A stretch of DNA of 64,000 nt from Basidiobolus meristosporus CBS 931.73 (GCA_002104905.1 MCFE01000452.1:1-64000), one strand, 5' to 3'; numbered from the stretch's first letter, positions 11,501 through 21,824 are shown. Translations and numbers: made by a program. Notes: a model not told the origin generated them from the sequence alone.

Positions 11501-12471
11501 TTTACTTGGATAGTTTCTTCTCCCACTGCATTAAGTGTTCTATTGTCACCCATGAAAACCTTCCTAATTGGAATTTTTTGATGTTGCATAAAAAGTTCTT
11601 TTTGGTGTGTAAAGTGTTGAGACGCTCCCAAGTCAATATACCACATCTGAGAGTCCTTGTTTGCAGTCATATTTAGTGCAGATATGAATAGTCTATCTTC
11701 AGTTGCTGCAGCATTTCCATATGGAGGCTTATTTTTCTGATTATCTTTCTTTTTGAGACACTGGTCTGATGTGTGTCCTTTCCTTTTGCAGTAGTTGCAA
11801 AATAGGTTGCTGTTGCCTTTGTAGGGTCTTGGGTACCTCCTTTGTTGGTTATCATTGCTTATTAAAGCATTTTCTTCCTTCTTATTGGCGCTGGATTTTC
11901 TTAATTCTTCATCCAGGAGCCTTCCATATATGTAATTTAAGGTCAAATCTTCAGTTCTGGACTCTAAGGCTGATACAAGGCCCTGAAACATGTCTGTCAG
12001 GCTATTCAAGATGGTAACTATCACATTCTCATTAGAAGTTGGTACACCCACATATTCCATCTCATCTACCAGCAGGGTAATTCTGTTAATTAGATTTTTC
12101 ATTTCTTCTCCTGGCAGCATCTTTGCAGTGAAGAATTTTTGTCTCAGATACATTTTCTTAGCAGCTGAACATGACTGGTAGGTGTCTTCTAATGCCTTCC
12201 AGGTATTCTTTGCCATTTTTGCTCTTGAGCATTGAATTAGCAATTTGTCTTTAACATTAAGGCAAATGCAGTTAAAGGCACTTTGTTCTTTCTTCTAGTA
12301 CATTAAGGCCTCCTCTCCCACATTTTTAGGAGGGCATTCTTCTCCCATGACAATAGCCAAAAGGCCTCTTTCTTGTAGCAGCATCTTCATTTTCACCTTC
12401 CACACTTGGTAGTTAGATCCATCCAACTTTTCAGCAGAGGGAGATATTCCAGTAATAGCAGTAGTAGACAT
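8529..12471 (-). pseudogene. CopA gag-pol, disrupted
   Basis: Gag begins at the cat 12469-12471 (MSTTAITG...) with AEKLDGSNYQVWKVKMKMLL, then 11233-12243 with a CNYCKRKGHTSDQC zinc knuckle and a protease motif WYIDLGASQHF in which the usual DSGA Ser is Leu. Integrase core 10582-10998 (TFIDDYTR, IRSDNGGEY, PQQNGVAECANRS). The 9985-10467 part carries the integrase tail and the linker to RT. RT 8781-9746 with LYVDDLII; RNase H with YSDADWGQYLEDRRSTTGY; tail 8529-8777 ending KLGLVSMNI. Stops and frameshifts between these blocks inactivate it. Family length (about 1,300 residues) is preserved. Confidence 0.9.
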
Positions 12472-12502
12472 TGCAGAGAGTGACAGCTTGGGGCTCATAG
12501 CC

Positions 12503-12851
12503 TGTTGTAAGAGTCTTGGAGATATTGGAAGTGATTTGGAGAACAAGTAGATTATGTGGTTTTCACTTAATGACTTATTGAATGTAAAAGTAGTATTTAT
12601 ACTTTTACATGATCTTGGCATAACAGCCACGTAGAATAGGTTAAGGAAGGTCCCAAAAACATGTGTGCAAAGTTTGGGGCTGTTTGGACAACTTTGAGAA
12701 TTTTCATGTTCTGGGTACCTGGTATTTTGGTGAAAATATTCTGAGTAGATCCCAATAAGGAATTTGGTCAGTATTCTCTAGGATTTGAGGGTAATGATCT
12801 AAGTGACTAAGTCAGGTGAATATTTGGGTGGAATTACAAATTTTTACAACA
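12503..12851 (-). repeat. CopA 5' LTR with adjacent primer site
   Basis: A 349-bp LTR, TGTTGTAAGAG to TTTACAACA on the plus strand. On the minus strand it is followed directly by GGCTATGAGCCCC (12490-12502), which is complementary, with one wobble, to the anticodon stem-loop of initiator tRNA-Met rather than to a tRNA 3' end, as in Drosophila copia. Confidence 0.9.
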
Positions 12852-14295
12852 GCAAGAACTGCAGTTTTTTTTGTATGCCTCCCTGTCTCAGGCTTAGGTA
12901 GACATTTTTCCCTTTACCTTTTCCTTTATCACTGCCAGGTCTTTCACTGCTACTTTGTCTGAGTGCTTCTTGTAAAGAACTACATTTTCTCCTGAATATA
13001 TTCTGCTCTGATACATCTATTTTGGCCCGCTTGTTCCTTGCTAGTACTCTTCTGCCAACCTGACATTTCTTTTCAGCTTGTTTTGAACTCTCAACTGTAG
13101 TTGTTATGGGCTCCTGTAAAAGCAGCTAGTTTTTATCACTGCCAGGTCCTTCACTACTACTATGAATGGGTGCTTCTTGAGTGGTACTGCGCTTTTTCCT
13201 TGATAAATGTTGTGCTGATTCATCCATGTCTGCTTGCTTGTCCTTAATTGGCACTCTTCCAGCTGCCTGACATCTCTTTGACGCTTATCTGGAGCTTTTA
13301 GCCCTGCTTGAAATGGGCTCTTGAGGAAGCCGCTGGTTCTTAGCCATGGCACCCTTGTTCTTCTGCCTTTGATAGTTTCTGCCATTCTTAAGATACTTTC
13401 TTAGCATACCAATGCTGGCCCAAAATCTGTTTGCCTGTTTGAATCCAGGATAATGCTCATGGAACAGCTCAAGTGCATTCTGCTTTGCCTTGAGTTCCTG
13501 ATGGTCCCATGGTATGCCAGCCTTAAGGTGATAGTGTGCTAGACTTCTGATGGCCTGTTGTATATTAGCCTACTCTTCATCATTGCACTCATCAGCTTTA
13601 CAGATCATCAATGTCTTTTGATTTTTAGGCTTTGGTATAAACACCACATTGTCTCCCTCTCACGCTGTGATAGGTTTTTCTGTGGGCTTTATCTTTGGGC
13701 ACTGTTGTTGTGCTTCAAAGACTATATGGTGTTCCTCTGCTGTTGTATTGGGAAATGGCTCAATTCTTGGCTGTGATATTGAGCTACATGAGTTCCTTCT
13801 TTGCAGCAAAGATACTGCTTTCTCTACCTGGGATATTGATTGCTCTACACATATTATCTGCTCATCCTATTTCTGGACTACTTCCTGACTTCTCTGGGCC
13901 ATTGCATCTATCCTATCAGCCTCTGCACCTAATTGCTTCATTAATGCTTTGGTATGAGCTGACAACATACTTGCTGATATGGGTGGTGGTGATATTATCA
14001 TGGCCACTTGCTGATCTTCAACTGAGGGTACTGTGTTTGCTACATACTCATCTGCCTGAGCATAACAGTCAGCTTGTGGCTCTGCAGAGGTTCTCAATTG
14101 CCTACTTGACTGAGAGCCTGAGGAGTCCGCATTATTACCTTCAATGGGCACACTGTCCACAGGGCCTTTTTTGGATGTAGCCCTGCTCATTGCACTGAAT
14201 ATCAAAGCAAGCTGTTGTCCAACTGTTCTTCTGTTGCCATCAGTGGTGGGGTTTGGTTGAGAACCGGACAACTTTGCTTTATTTTTTGGCGGCAT

Positions 14296-14517
14296 ATATA
14301 TGGAAGTGAGTCAAACCAAAGGGGAAATAGTGTTACATATACATGTGTATGTGGTGCCACAACTTTATTTATAATGCTAACTATGGCAGGTTATCATTGA
14401 ATCTTACATTCATGTAGGCGCAATGTCTCAAATATAAGACTGTCTTAAGTCTACATGAGAATTGACCTAAAAGTGATATAATAGCATTATGTTGTTGAAG
14501 GTCAAACTGTTTGCCCC
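14296..14517. promoter_or_regulatory. Divergent promoter region of Plv-B
   Basis: 222 bases between the ATG of ORF2 (minus, 14295) and the ATG of the transposase (plus, 14518). The same stretch is recognisable in Plv-A (5168-5389), Plv-C (27790-28014), Plv-E and Plv-G/H, with conserved blocks ATATATGGAAGTGAGTCA, GTTACATATACATGTG and ATTCATGTAG. Exact promoter elements cannot be placed; the role is inferred from its position. Confidence 0.5.
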
Positions 14518-17323
14518 ATGGACAAGACTACTTTGACTCAACACTGTAAGAGAAGAGAAAAAAGACCATGTGGCTATTTTCACAAGCCTCTCAGCCATAA
14601 TGCATGCAGACAGCATAGGAAGTATTACAAGGATCATGGCCAGTGTTTTGCCACCCAAGTCATATTTGACCATTCATTGGTCACTATTGTACCAACATTA
14701 TCTTGCCGGCCAGTTAATACTTCAATATTGGCACCTGGCCATCTTTGTCACCTTGTGCAAATTGAGTCAGGTGAGCTTGTGATGCCTTTAGGCTCACCTC
14801 AGCCTTCTGAATATGGCATGCAGAGTGATAGCTCTGACAAAGAAGGTTCACCAATGGATTTTTGAGCCTATCTCCCCTAACAACAGTACCATGTATGAGC
14901 CCAGTTAAATCCCTATATGCAATGAGACAAAACCCATTGAAACAAATGGCAAGGATATTTTATGGAGCCAAGTGAGCCCAGTAATCCATTTACTGGTGAA
15001 TGATGTAATGTTGTTGCTAGAAAAGTGGTGTGTTTCCACTGGTATCAGTAATGGGGGCTTTGAGGATTTATTACTACTTCTTGCCAAAATCATACCAGGA
15101 TGCAACTTACCATATACATGGTACAAGTGGACAACCATCAAGCAGCTGGCTACATATGATCCAGAGACTGTCCTGATTGCAGCAAGTGTTAACAGTTGCA
15201 TGGCATTCACATCCAAAAGTGCTACCATTGCAACATGTCCAAATTGTCAGGAATCCACCTCCATTGAGGGAAAACATTGTTCACACTATGTATATATTCC
15301 GGTCATACCCCATCTGAGGAAGCTGATGCAGTCCAACAAATATTGCAAAGCTGTACAGTACTGCACTCAGTATAAAGTAAGCGCAAACATATCCAATATA
15401 TTTGATGGCAAACATTACAAACAGCTAAGAAGCAAGGGCTACTTTGAAGGTATGTATGACCATGCCTTTGCTTTAGTACTTGATGGATTCTCATTAAACA
15501 AGTACTCTACCAGCAAATCCTGCAGGCCACTGATTCTCATCTATCTGAATTGGCCGCCCGTCTTACGGTATCAGAACAATAATCTGATGGTAGTCTCACT
15601 GGTATCTGGGCCTAGATCACTGTCCAACCTGGATAGCTATCTGTATCCATTGCTGGATAAATTTTGAATGCTTTCCAGCAGGATATTGGTAAATGGCCAT
15701 CATGTAGAAGCACATATTATCATCTGCATTAGAGATACCCCAGCCATCAGCAAGATGGCAGGTTTTTCTGGGCACAATGGATGGTATTGCTGTCAAATGT
15801 GTGAGATCCAGGGTATTTACTCCATAACTCACACACATTATTATTACCCAGACACCGGCACTAAGAACATCATCTTTCCACAGGGAGAACATACAGAAGT
15901 AAGCAATCAATTGCAGCAAAGTTGGCAAGCTATAAGCCATTGGCTGGAATATGGAATCAATTGAAAACCGGAGATACTTAAGATAGACGGTATCTGTTGG
16001 AGCAAAAACTTTCCACTGGGAGCAATCCATTTGCTTTTCAACAATATCCCTATACTGATGACCAAGTTGTATATGGGGCATTTCAAGCTAAATGAGCCCT
16101 TCAAGATACCGGAGAAATTTGAAAGAATTGGCAAGATATTACAGAGTATCCGCTACCCTAAGTACTTCTCACAGGCTCCAATCAACATTCATATGCATAT
16201 GCAACAATGCAAATGCAAAGACTGGATGAACTGATATGTATTTATTCAAGTGGTGTTCTGAAGCCATTCCTACCAAGAGTACATTGAAAGCATTGGGAGT
16301 CATATGTGAAGAATGTAGGAATATTTATCCCAAAGCGGACCACCAATGCCAATTTGACGCATCTACAGCTGTTGTGTGAGGAGTTTGTGACAGGATTTGA
16401 GCGGCAATACTACAAACATAAAGCTGAATGTGTAGATCTCTGCCACTACTGTATCCATTCTCTACTCCATCTTGCACAGCGTGTGGAGAGTATTGGGCCT
16501 TGCTTCACCTTTTGGGAGTTTTTTATGGAGGAGGTGTGTGGGAAGATAGGAAGACAAGTCAAGTTGCAGGTACTACCATATCCCAATCTCATCAAGAATA
16601 ATACCTTCAAGTCTGTCATGGATGTGATGAGTTGGCACATGGAGTACAGCCTGAAAGAGTTGGAAAATACTGAAGACAAATGTGCATGCGGAGAGACCTA
16701 TGCCTATAGCATTAAGAAGCTAAGCAGCCCCAATGCATGGGTAATCAGTTAAGTAATGCAAAGTTGGGTTGGGTGCAACAAGCCACTAATTTTTATCAGG
16801 AAAACTCCACCAAGATATGCTGGATTTCTTGTGGTCACAAGCCAACTTCTACACCATTCAATACATGATTCACACAAACAAAAGCCAGAGCACACCTATA
16901 AGGGGGACTAGAAGCCAGCAGGGAGAAGGAATATATTGGCTAAATACTACAAAGTTCTTTGTCAATATTCAGGAGGTATTCATGGCAGAAGTGGCAACAA
17001 CCAAGCATATGTTTGCAAGATGTATATGCTACCTGCAGTACAAGGTATATGGCAACTTTGCAAGTATCACACTGAAAGCCACAAAGTTGAGGTAATAGAA
17101 GTATGTCAATTGAGGCAGGTGTGCACGTTTGTAGAGGTTACTAAGCAGGGGGCCATAGTCTTTTTTGATTCAAACTATATGTGGAATACCCAAGGTAGCA
17201 GTGGGTAAGCAAATAAAGAGGGGTGATTCTACAGTGGAATATATGAGTTGCACAAGGGGAGGTAGAATAAGGAAATGCCATTTGGTAAATTGGTACGGTA
17301 GCATTATACAGAACCAGCGGTAG
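14518..17323 (+). pseudogene. tnp2-type (Plavaka-like) transposase of Plv-B
   Basis: The most complete transposase copy. N-terminus 14518-14865 has a Cys/His segment (HNACRQHRKYYKDHGQC) likely to bind zinc. 14972-15667 has CPNCQE...KHCSH and the signature DGFSLNKYSTSKSCRP, LPPVLRY-like WPPVLRYQNN and SGPRSLSNLDSYLYPLL. 15668-15964 has GFSGHNGWYCCQMCEIQG. 16306-16752 has the late block CIHSLLHLAQRVESIGPC with FWEFFMEEVCGKIG. This order matches tnp2/Plavaka transposases. It is broken by a one-base frameshift near 14862, a TGA at 15665 (other copies have a Cys codon) and later frame changes. Catalytic residues cannot be assigned by eye. Confidence 0.8.
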
Positions 17324-17686
17324 GCCATCATACAGCCAAAAAAATGACATCAAAGTGTTGCTGTGAGGCTGTCAAAATACTGTCAAGCTTCTTGCCATAT
17401 AAGGCAATTAGAAGTCCTGACCAACTGGATCCACTTAAAATAGTAATAGAGTGCTGAAAGACCGCAACAATACCATATGAATATTGTCACAGCACCAATC
17501 CAAAATCATCAAGTTTTATCCCTTTATTTGGCTGTAAAACTTGAAAAACACCGTCATGATCTTGTTATAAGATTGTCAGGAGGGTCACTAATTCCAAGCT
17601 GCTGTTATTATGACAGTCTCTAAACAGACTCTTGACAGATGATATGGATTGGATCCACCTGTGGGACCAAGTTATTTTTCATAAGG
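17324..17686. other. Transposase-side subterminal region and TIR of Plv-B
   Basis: Non-coding 360 bases, matching 23551-23912 (Plv-C, inverted), 2211-2546 (Plv-A, inverted) and 31938-32295 (Plv-E). Conserved blocks include TGCCATATAAGGCAATT, GACCAACTGGATCCAC and TGGATCCACC, some repeated within the region. Ends in the inverted terminus TTATTTTTCATAAGG. Subterminal repeats may be transposase binding sites (inference). Confidence 0.65.
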
Positions 17687-18114
17687 AGCACTTCACTGCT
17701 ACTGCAACCAAGTGCTTCTTGCATTGTACTTTGCTTTCTACTTGAAGAATGCTGAGCTGGTGAATCCTTTTTTGCCTGCTTGTCCCTTGCCAGCACTCTG
17801 TTAGCAACCAGACATTTCTTTGCTGCTTGTATGAAACTTTCAGCCCTCCTTCTGATGGGCTCCTGAGAAAGTTATAGGCTTTTATAACTGTCAAGTCCTT
17901 TACTGCTAAAATGTCTGAAAGCTACCTGTATTGAAATATGTTTTCTCCTTCACAAATGCTGCACTGATGCATCTGTTTCTGCCTGCCTGTGCATAACTGC
18001 ACTCCTATGGCAACATGACAGTTCTATGCCACTTTTTGGAACTTTCAGTGCTGCTTGTGATGAGCTCCTGAGGAAGACACTGTTTTTTAGCCATGGCACC
18101 CTTGTTCTTCTACT
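17687..18114 (-). pseudogene. Plv-D ORF2 relic, right part
   Basis: Continues the ORF2 remnant of 6977-7343 after the Plv-B insertion. Contains the repeat anchor TTCACTGCTACTG at about 17692 and again about 205 bases later. 17679-17894 reads KKHLVAVAVK-type repeat sequence in a shifted frame. It stops abruptly after CACCCTTGTTCTTCTAC at 18114, where the tRNA island begins. Confidence 0.65.
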
Positions 18115-18273
18115 GCAAGACCTCTTTTATGCACATTGCATTCTCCAGATACTTTTGCATTTCAACTCTCACAAATAACAGCGCCTTCATTTTACAAGGT
18201 AAACTGTGTCAGGATTATTTGAATTCAAGCTGGTTTGGACTAGTGTTGGATAGTGGCACCCACCTTTGATAAG

Positions 18274-18355
18274 GACAATATGGCCAAGTGGTTAAGGCAT
18301 ATGACTAGAACTCATATGGGCTCTGCCCGCGCAGGTTCATATACTGCTTTTGTTG
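18274..18355 (+). tRNA. tRNA-Ser (AGA), slightly degenerate
   Basis: 82 bases with the long variable arm of tRNA-Ser (GGGCTCTGCCCGCG). Anticodon loop CTAGAAC, stem TATGA/TCATA, anticodon AGA. The acceptor stem GACAATA/TTTTGTT has one T-T mismatch, the T stem one mismatch, and the T loop is TTCATAT where TTCAAAT is expected. It may be a weak gene or an early pseudogene. Only 5 bases separate it from the next tRNA. Confidence 0.85.
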
Positions 18356-18360
18356 AATTT

Positions 18361-18434
18361 GCTTGCATAGCTCAGTTGGTTAGAGCATGGTGCTAATAAT
18401 GCCAAGGTTGCAGGTTCAACCCCTGCTGTGAGCA
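18361..18434 (+). tRNA. tRNA-Ile (AAT)
   Basis: 74 bases. Acceptor GCTTGCA/TGTGAGC pairs fully with two wobbles; D arm CTCAGTTGGTTAGAG; anticodon loop CTAATAA gives AAT; T arm GCAGG-TTCAACC-CCTGC is perfect. This is the best preserved tRNA here. An ATTATTTTTTAT run after it could terminate Pol III. Confidence 0.95.
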
Positions 18435-18756
18435 TTATTTTTTATCCAGGCTGGCAGTCTTCATACTTCTACAAGAAAATGGTAGCAATTACATGCATTG
18501 CAAAGGGTGCACTGCATCCACCTTCCCCCTAATCAATGTTATAGTCAGTTCACACACCTACCTTATTTTGATGTTCTACAGGCGCATCTGATTTTGAATT
18601 TATGCTTTGCTGGTATTGTGCACTACCTATATTTTTTAACAGAATGAGTTGGCTACCTTGAACTCACAGTGTGGAGATGGGAATGATATGTAAGTCTGAA
18701 CAATAACAGAAGACTGCATTGTATCTAAAATTGAATTCTACAAGTATAATGTATCA

Positions 18757-18828
18757 TCTCAGATAGTATAGTGGTAAGTATCCCCACCTGTTGTGCAGGA
18801 GACCTGGGTTCAATTCCCGGTCTGAGAG
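18757..18828 (+). tRNA. tRNA-Asp-like, altered anticodon (GTT)
   Basis: 72 bases. Acceptor TCTCAGA/TCTGAGA is perfect and the T arm CTGGG-TTCAATT-CCCGG is good. The body (TAGTATAGTGGTAAGTATCCCC) is that of fungal tRNA-Asp. The anticodon loop reads CTGTTGT, so the anticodon is GTT (Asn) where Asp would be GTC, and the anticodon stem CCCAC/GCAGG has two A-C mismatches. All differences from the usual Asp arm are transitions. Either a decaying tRNA-Asp or a rare anticodon-shifted tRNA; decay is more likely. Confidence 0.75.
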
Positions 18829-19064
18829 TTTTGTTTTAAGTGTCTGGGGTACATCAAAATTATGCTTTGACTGTTCTTGAGTTTGTGTACTCAACAGTAC
18901 GCACTAAATATGACATGATGCTAAGATAAAAAAAACTCTTACAAAATGGACCGTAGCTTGTATCTATACAGGTTGTTATTTTTATAGAACTACTAGTGTG
19001 GTTGATTGATATGGATGTAAAGAGCTACTTTGATTAAACCAGTACTGGTTTTTCTAGCAACAAC

Positions 19065-19137
19065 GTGCATATGGCCAAATGGATAAGGTGCCTGACTACA
19101 GATCAGGAGATTCCAGGTTCAATCCCTGGCGTGCTTG
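19065..19137 (+). tRNA. tRNA-Arg-like, altered anticodon (ACA)
   Basis: 73 bases. Anticodon arm CCTGA-CTACAGA-TCAGG pairs perfectly but gives anticodon ACA where tRNA-Arg has ACG; the change is one G-to-A at a former CpG. T arm CCAGG-TTCAATC-CCTGG is perfect. Acceptor GTGCATA/CGTGCTT has two mismatches. As written it would read Cys codons with an Arg body, so a pseudogene is likely. Confidence 0.75.
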
Positions 19138-19351
19138 AAGTTATCTTTTGTCATCAGCGTGTACAGATAAATGCTAAGCATATTTACCTCTTCCTAAGCA
19201 ATTCAATAAATCCTATGGATTGATGATTTTTCTGCCCAAGAATAGTATGTAGTACAAATATATTCTTCCATATATTGTCCAATTTATTTTCTACAACATT
19301 ACTTGCTCAGCAATGTAATCATAATCTAAGCCTTGGTTTTACAGACGTAAA

Positions 19352-19422
19352 GCATACTTGGTTTAGTGGTATAATTACCACCTGCCACGCGGTAGACCAG
19401 GGTTTGATTCCCCAAGTATGCA
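19352..19422 (+). tRNA. tRNA-Gly (GCC), slightly degenerate
   Basis: 71 bases. Acceptor GCATACT/AGTATGC is perfect; D arm GTTTAGTGGTATAATT is typical of Gly; loop CTGCCAC gives GCC. The anticodon stem has one A-C mismatch, the T stem two A-C mismatches, and the T loop TTTGATT has lost the invariant C56. All are consistent with C-to-T/G-to-A change. Confidence 0.85.
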
Positions 19423-19616
19423 GTTTATACTTTTCCACTATGGTACCTTTTTGCATAACTGTATTCCTCAAATGGTTTGTTTTCCAGAACTTAATAGCTT
19501 ACCAATATGCATGTCCACTATACATTATGTTGGGTCACTACACTATTGGAAAAATGGAAAGATGGATAGTCCCATAGCATGCAATACTTACAATGATGCT
19601 GTGCTACACTTCCAAG

Positions 19617-21178
19617 TGTTGTAAGAGTCTTGGAGATATTGGAAGTGATTTGGAGGATAAGTAGATTATGTGGTTTTCCCTTAATGATGTATTAAATGTA
19701 AAAGTAATGTTTATACTTTTACATAGTCTTGGCCTTACAAGCACATAGAACAGATTAAGAAAGGTCCCAAGAACATGTGTGCAAAATTTGGGGCTGTTTG
19801 GAAAACTTTGAAAATTCTCATGTTCTTGGTACCTGGTATTTAGGTGAAAATATTCTAAGTAAATCCCAACAAGGAATTTGGTCAGTATTCTCTAGGATAT
19901 GCAGGTAATGATTTAAGTGACTAAGTTAGGTGAATATCAAGGTGGAAATACAAATCTTACAACACTCCCACCAGCTAAATGCTCATACTGACTAGTCCTA
20001 ATTTTGACCTAAGATGTTCCAACTTGTCTCTAGCTAATGGTATGTTAAATATGTTAGCAATCATTTCATCTGCAGGACAGTAAACTAAGCTTACTAAGTT
20101 ATTCTCTATAGCTTTACATATGAAATGATGTTGAATATCTATGTGCATAGTTCCAGCATGAAAAGTGGGACTTCTACTTAGTTGTATACTTCCTTGATTA
20201 TCTTGAAATAAAGTAATAGGCGCTTTTTACATAGGCCTAAATCTCTAAAAAGCTTTCTTAGCCATATTGCTTTGTTTGTAGTTTCACAGGCTGCCATATA
20301 CTTGGGCTCTGTGGTAAAAAGTGCTACGGTTTGTTGCTCCCCTGAATTCCATGAGATTGCTCCATACAGTAAAGAAAGGTGCATCCTGTGGTGGATCTTC
20401 TATCTTCCAGATTTTGTCCACAATCAGCATCAGAGTATCCCACAAGATCCTGTTCTGAATCCTGATAAGTGTATCTTAAGCAGATATCAGCAGTTCCTTT
20501 TAGGTATCAAAAAATCCGCTTAACTGCTGCAATATGAACAGATCCATAGTTCTATTATGTTGGCTGACAACTCCCAATGAATATGAAATTTCTGAATGTG
20601 TTCCAAGCATAATATACATCAAGCTGCCAACCATGGATTGATAAAGAAAGTCAGGGCTTTCAGATGGCACCAAGCTATCTTGATTTGGTTGAGTTTTGAC
20701 CAAATTAAGGTTGTCTCCATTGGGGTAGCTGCCGGTTAACAGTCTTCCATTTGGTGCTTCTTTAGTATATCCTGAATACACTTGGATTAGCTTAGGGTAA
20801 TAGTCTGGGCACTTCTGTCTGTGGAGAACTCAATCCCTAAGTAGTAACTGAGTTCTCCTTGATCAGACATCTTGAACTCCTTAGATAGGCTGGATTAAGT
20901 CTCTTCCAATGTTTCTAAGTTATTGGTAACTATAATAAGATCATCCACATACAGAGCTAATAGAGCTGGATTTGCTCTATCTGGCTTATAGTATATACTA
21001 TAGTCAGCATTACTCCTTTGAAACTCAAAGATTCCAAGTAAGAATCTATCTTGCAGTTGCAGGCTCTTGGTGATTGTTTGAGACCATGTGGTGACTTTTT
21101 AAGCTTGCAGACCAAATAGGGGCTATCTTGGCCAACAAACCCATGAGGCTGGTCCATATACATATCCTCATCAAGTTC
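19617..21178 (-). mobile_element. CopA fragment: 3' LTR plus RT/RNase H
   Basis: The LTR at 19617-19964 (348 bp, TGTTGTAAG to TTACAACA) is followed on the minus strand by the 3' end of pol. RNase H is near 20178-20384 (WNSGEQQTVALFTTEPKYMA), RT near 20500-21163 (SFGFVGQDSPYLVCKLKKSP-type sequence), with frameshifts. It is more worn than the 8231 copy. It ends at about 21178, at the site corresponding to 9735 in the other CopA, where a piece of CopA in reverse orientation follows. Confidence 0.85.
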
Positions 21179-21180
21179 TT

Positions 21181-21247
21181 CACAGCGGTAGTTCAGCCTG
21201 AAGCAGTGCCCAGGAATATCCCAGAAGTGGTCATTCCGGCATTAAAA
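21181..21247 (+). repeat. Inverted CopA fragment (integrase-RT linker)
   Basis: The plus strand reads AVVQPEAVPRNIPEVVIP, matching VVQPESVPRSIPEVIIP on the minus strand of CopA at about 10195-10262. The 19617-21178 fragment is minus, so this piece is inverted and internal CopA sequence (roughly 9740-10190) is missing between them. It joins Plv-E ORF2 at 21248. Confidence 0.8.
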
Positions 21248-21824
21248 TGTACTGTAGAGTGTTCCTCTGCTGTTACATTGCAAAATGGCTCAATACTTGG
21301 CTATGGCATGGAGCTACATAAGCTCCTTTTTTGCAGCAAAGATACTGCACTCTCTCCCTGGGATACTGCTTGCTCTACACCTTTTATCTGCTAATCCTGT
21401 ATCTGGCCTATTTTCTGATTTCTCTAGGCCATTGATTCTATCCTATTGGCCACTATACCTAATTGCCTCATTAATGCTTTGGTATGAGCTGACCACATAC
21501 TTACTAATCCAGGTGGTGGTGATTTATGGCAGCTGCTTGCTGGTCCTCAGCCAAGGGTACTGCGCTTGCTACATTCTCATCTGCCTGAGAATTATAGTTA
21601 TTTTGTGGCTCCTCAAAGATTCTCATTTACCTACTTGACTGGAAGCCAAAGGAGTCTGCATTATTACCTTAAATGGGCCCACCAACAACATGGTCTTTTT
21701 TGGATGTAGCTCTGCTTGTTGGACTGAATGCCAAAGCAAGCTGTTGCTTAGCCATTATTCTACTGCTAACAATGGTGGAGTTTAGTTGGGAACCAGAAAA
21801 CTTTGCATTAATTTTGGGTAGCAT
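21248..21824 (-). pseudogene. ORF2 N-terminal relic of Plv-E
   Basis: Corresponds to 13715-14295 of Plv-B. The start codon region is at 21822-21824. The same blocks are seen (AHTKALMRQL-type helix, Gln/Ser-rich start) but with stops and frame changes; no long minus-strand frame remains. Confidence 0.6.

Larger units (their letters stand above)
8231..12851 (-). mobile_element. CopA, Ty1/copia retrotransposon
   Basis: Minus-strand element with a complete 5' LTR at the right (12503-12851), gag-pol remains between, and a 3' LTR at the left missing about its outer 60 bases (8231-8517). It is inserted in ORF2 of Plv-B; compared with Plv-0, about 75 bases of host are also missing at the left junction, so a deletion removed the LTR edge, and no target duplication remains. 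Domain order gag, protease, integrase, RT, RNase H is that of copia. Confidence 0.9.
7675..14295 (-). pseudogene. ORF2 of Plv-B, split by CopA
   Basis: Best N-terminus of the family: 13867-14295 gives an uninterrupted 142-residue start (MPPKNKAKLSGSQPNPTTDG...) with a Gln/Ser-rich region and a segment MLSAHTKALMKQLGAEADRI that could form a helix. The repeat region follows at about 12880-13400 with two 200-base units. The C-terminal domain is 7675-8232 (185 residues), with the block RLQHFFKSSAQENALEYCKD and VWEPVKEQWHKAAGFLPKLW, conserved in all Plv copies. CopA (8231-12851) separates them, with a small host deletion at the left junction. Long antisense reading frames here (e.g. 13695-14180) are shadows. 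No homologue recognised. Confidence 0.65.
7344..17686. mobile_element. Plv-B, tnp2-type transposon carrying a CopA element
   Basis: Left end CCCTATGAAAAATTATTGAG (7344) and right end, read inward on the minus strand, CCTTATGAAAAATAAC (17686). Without the 4.6-kb CopA insertion the element is about 5.7 kb. ORF2 is on the minus strand (7675-14295) and the transposase on the plus strand (14518-17323), divergent from a 222-bp centre. It lies inside the ORF2 of Plv-D: TCACTGTCAAGC before it continues as ACTTCACTGCTACTGC after it, as in other copies. The exact target duplication is unclear (AGC occurs on both sides, with ATG between it and the left terminus). Confidence 0.75.
18115..19616. other. 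tRNA-bearing island between transposons
   Basis: About 1.5 kb without similarity to any repeat in the window and without a supported protein gene. It holds five tRNA-like genes, all on the plus strand, at 18274, 18361, 18757, 19065 and 19352. Spacers of about 210-320 bases are AT-rich and contain T runs after several tRNAs. CpG is scarce here as in the surrounding repeats. Confidence 0.7.

Noticed and set aside
13695-14180. 161-residue hydrophobic plus-strand frame
   Set aside because: It is antisense to the conserved N-terminal part of Plv-B ORF2, and the same antisense frames recur (broken) in other copies. Shadow.
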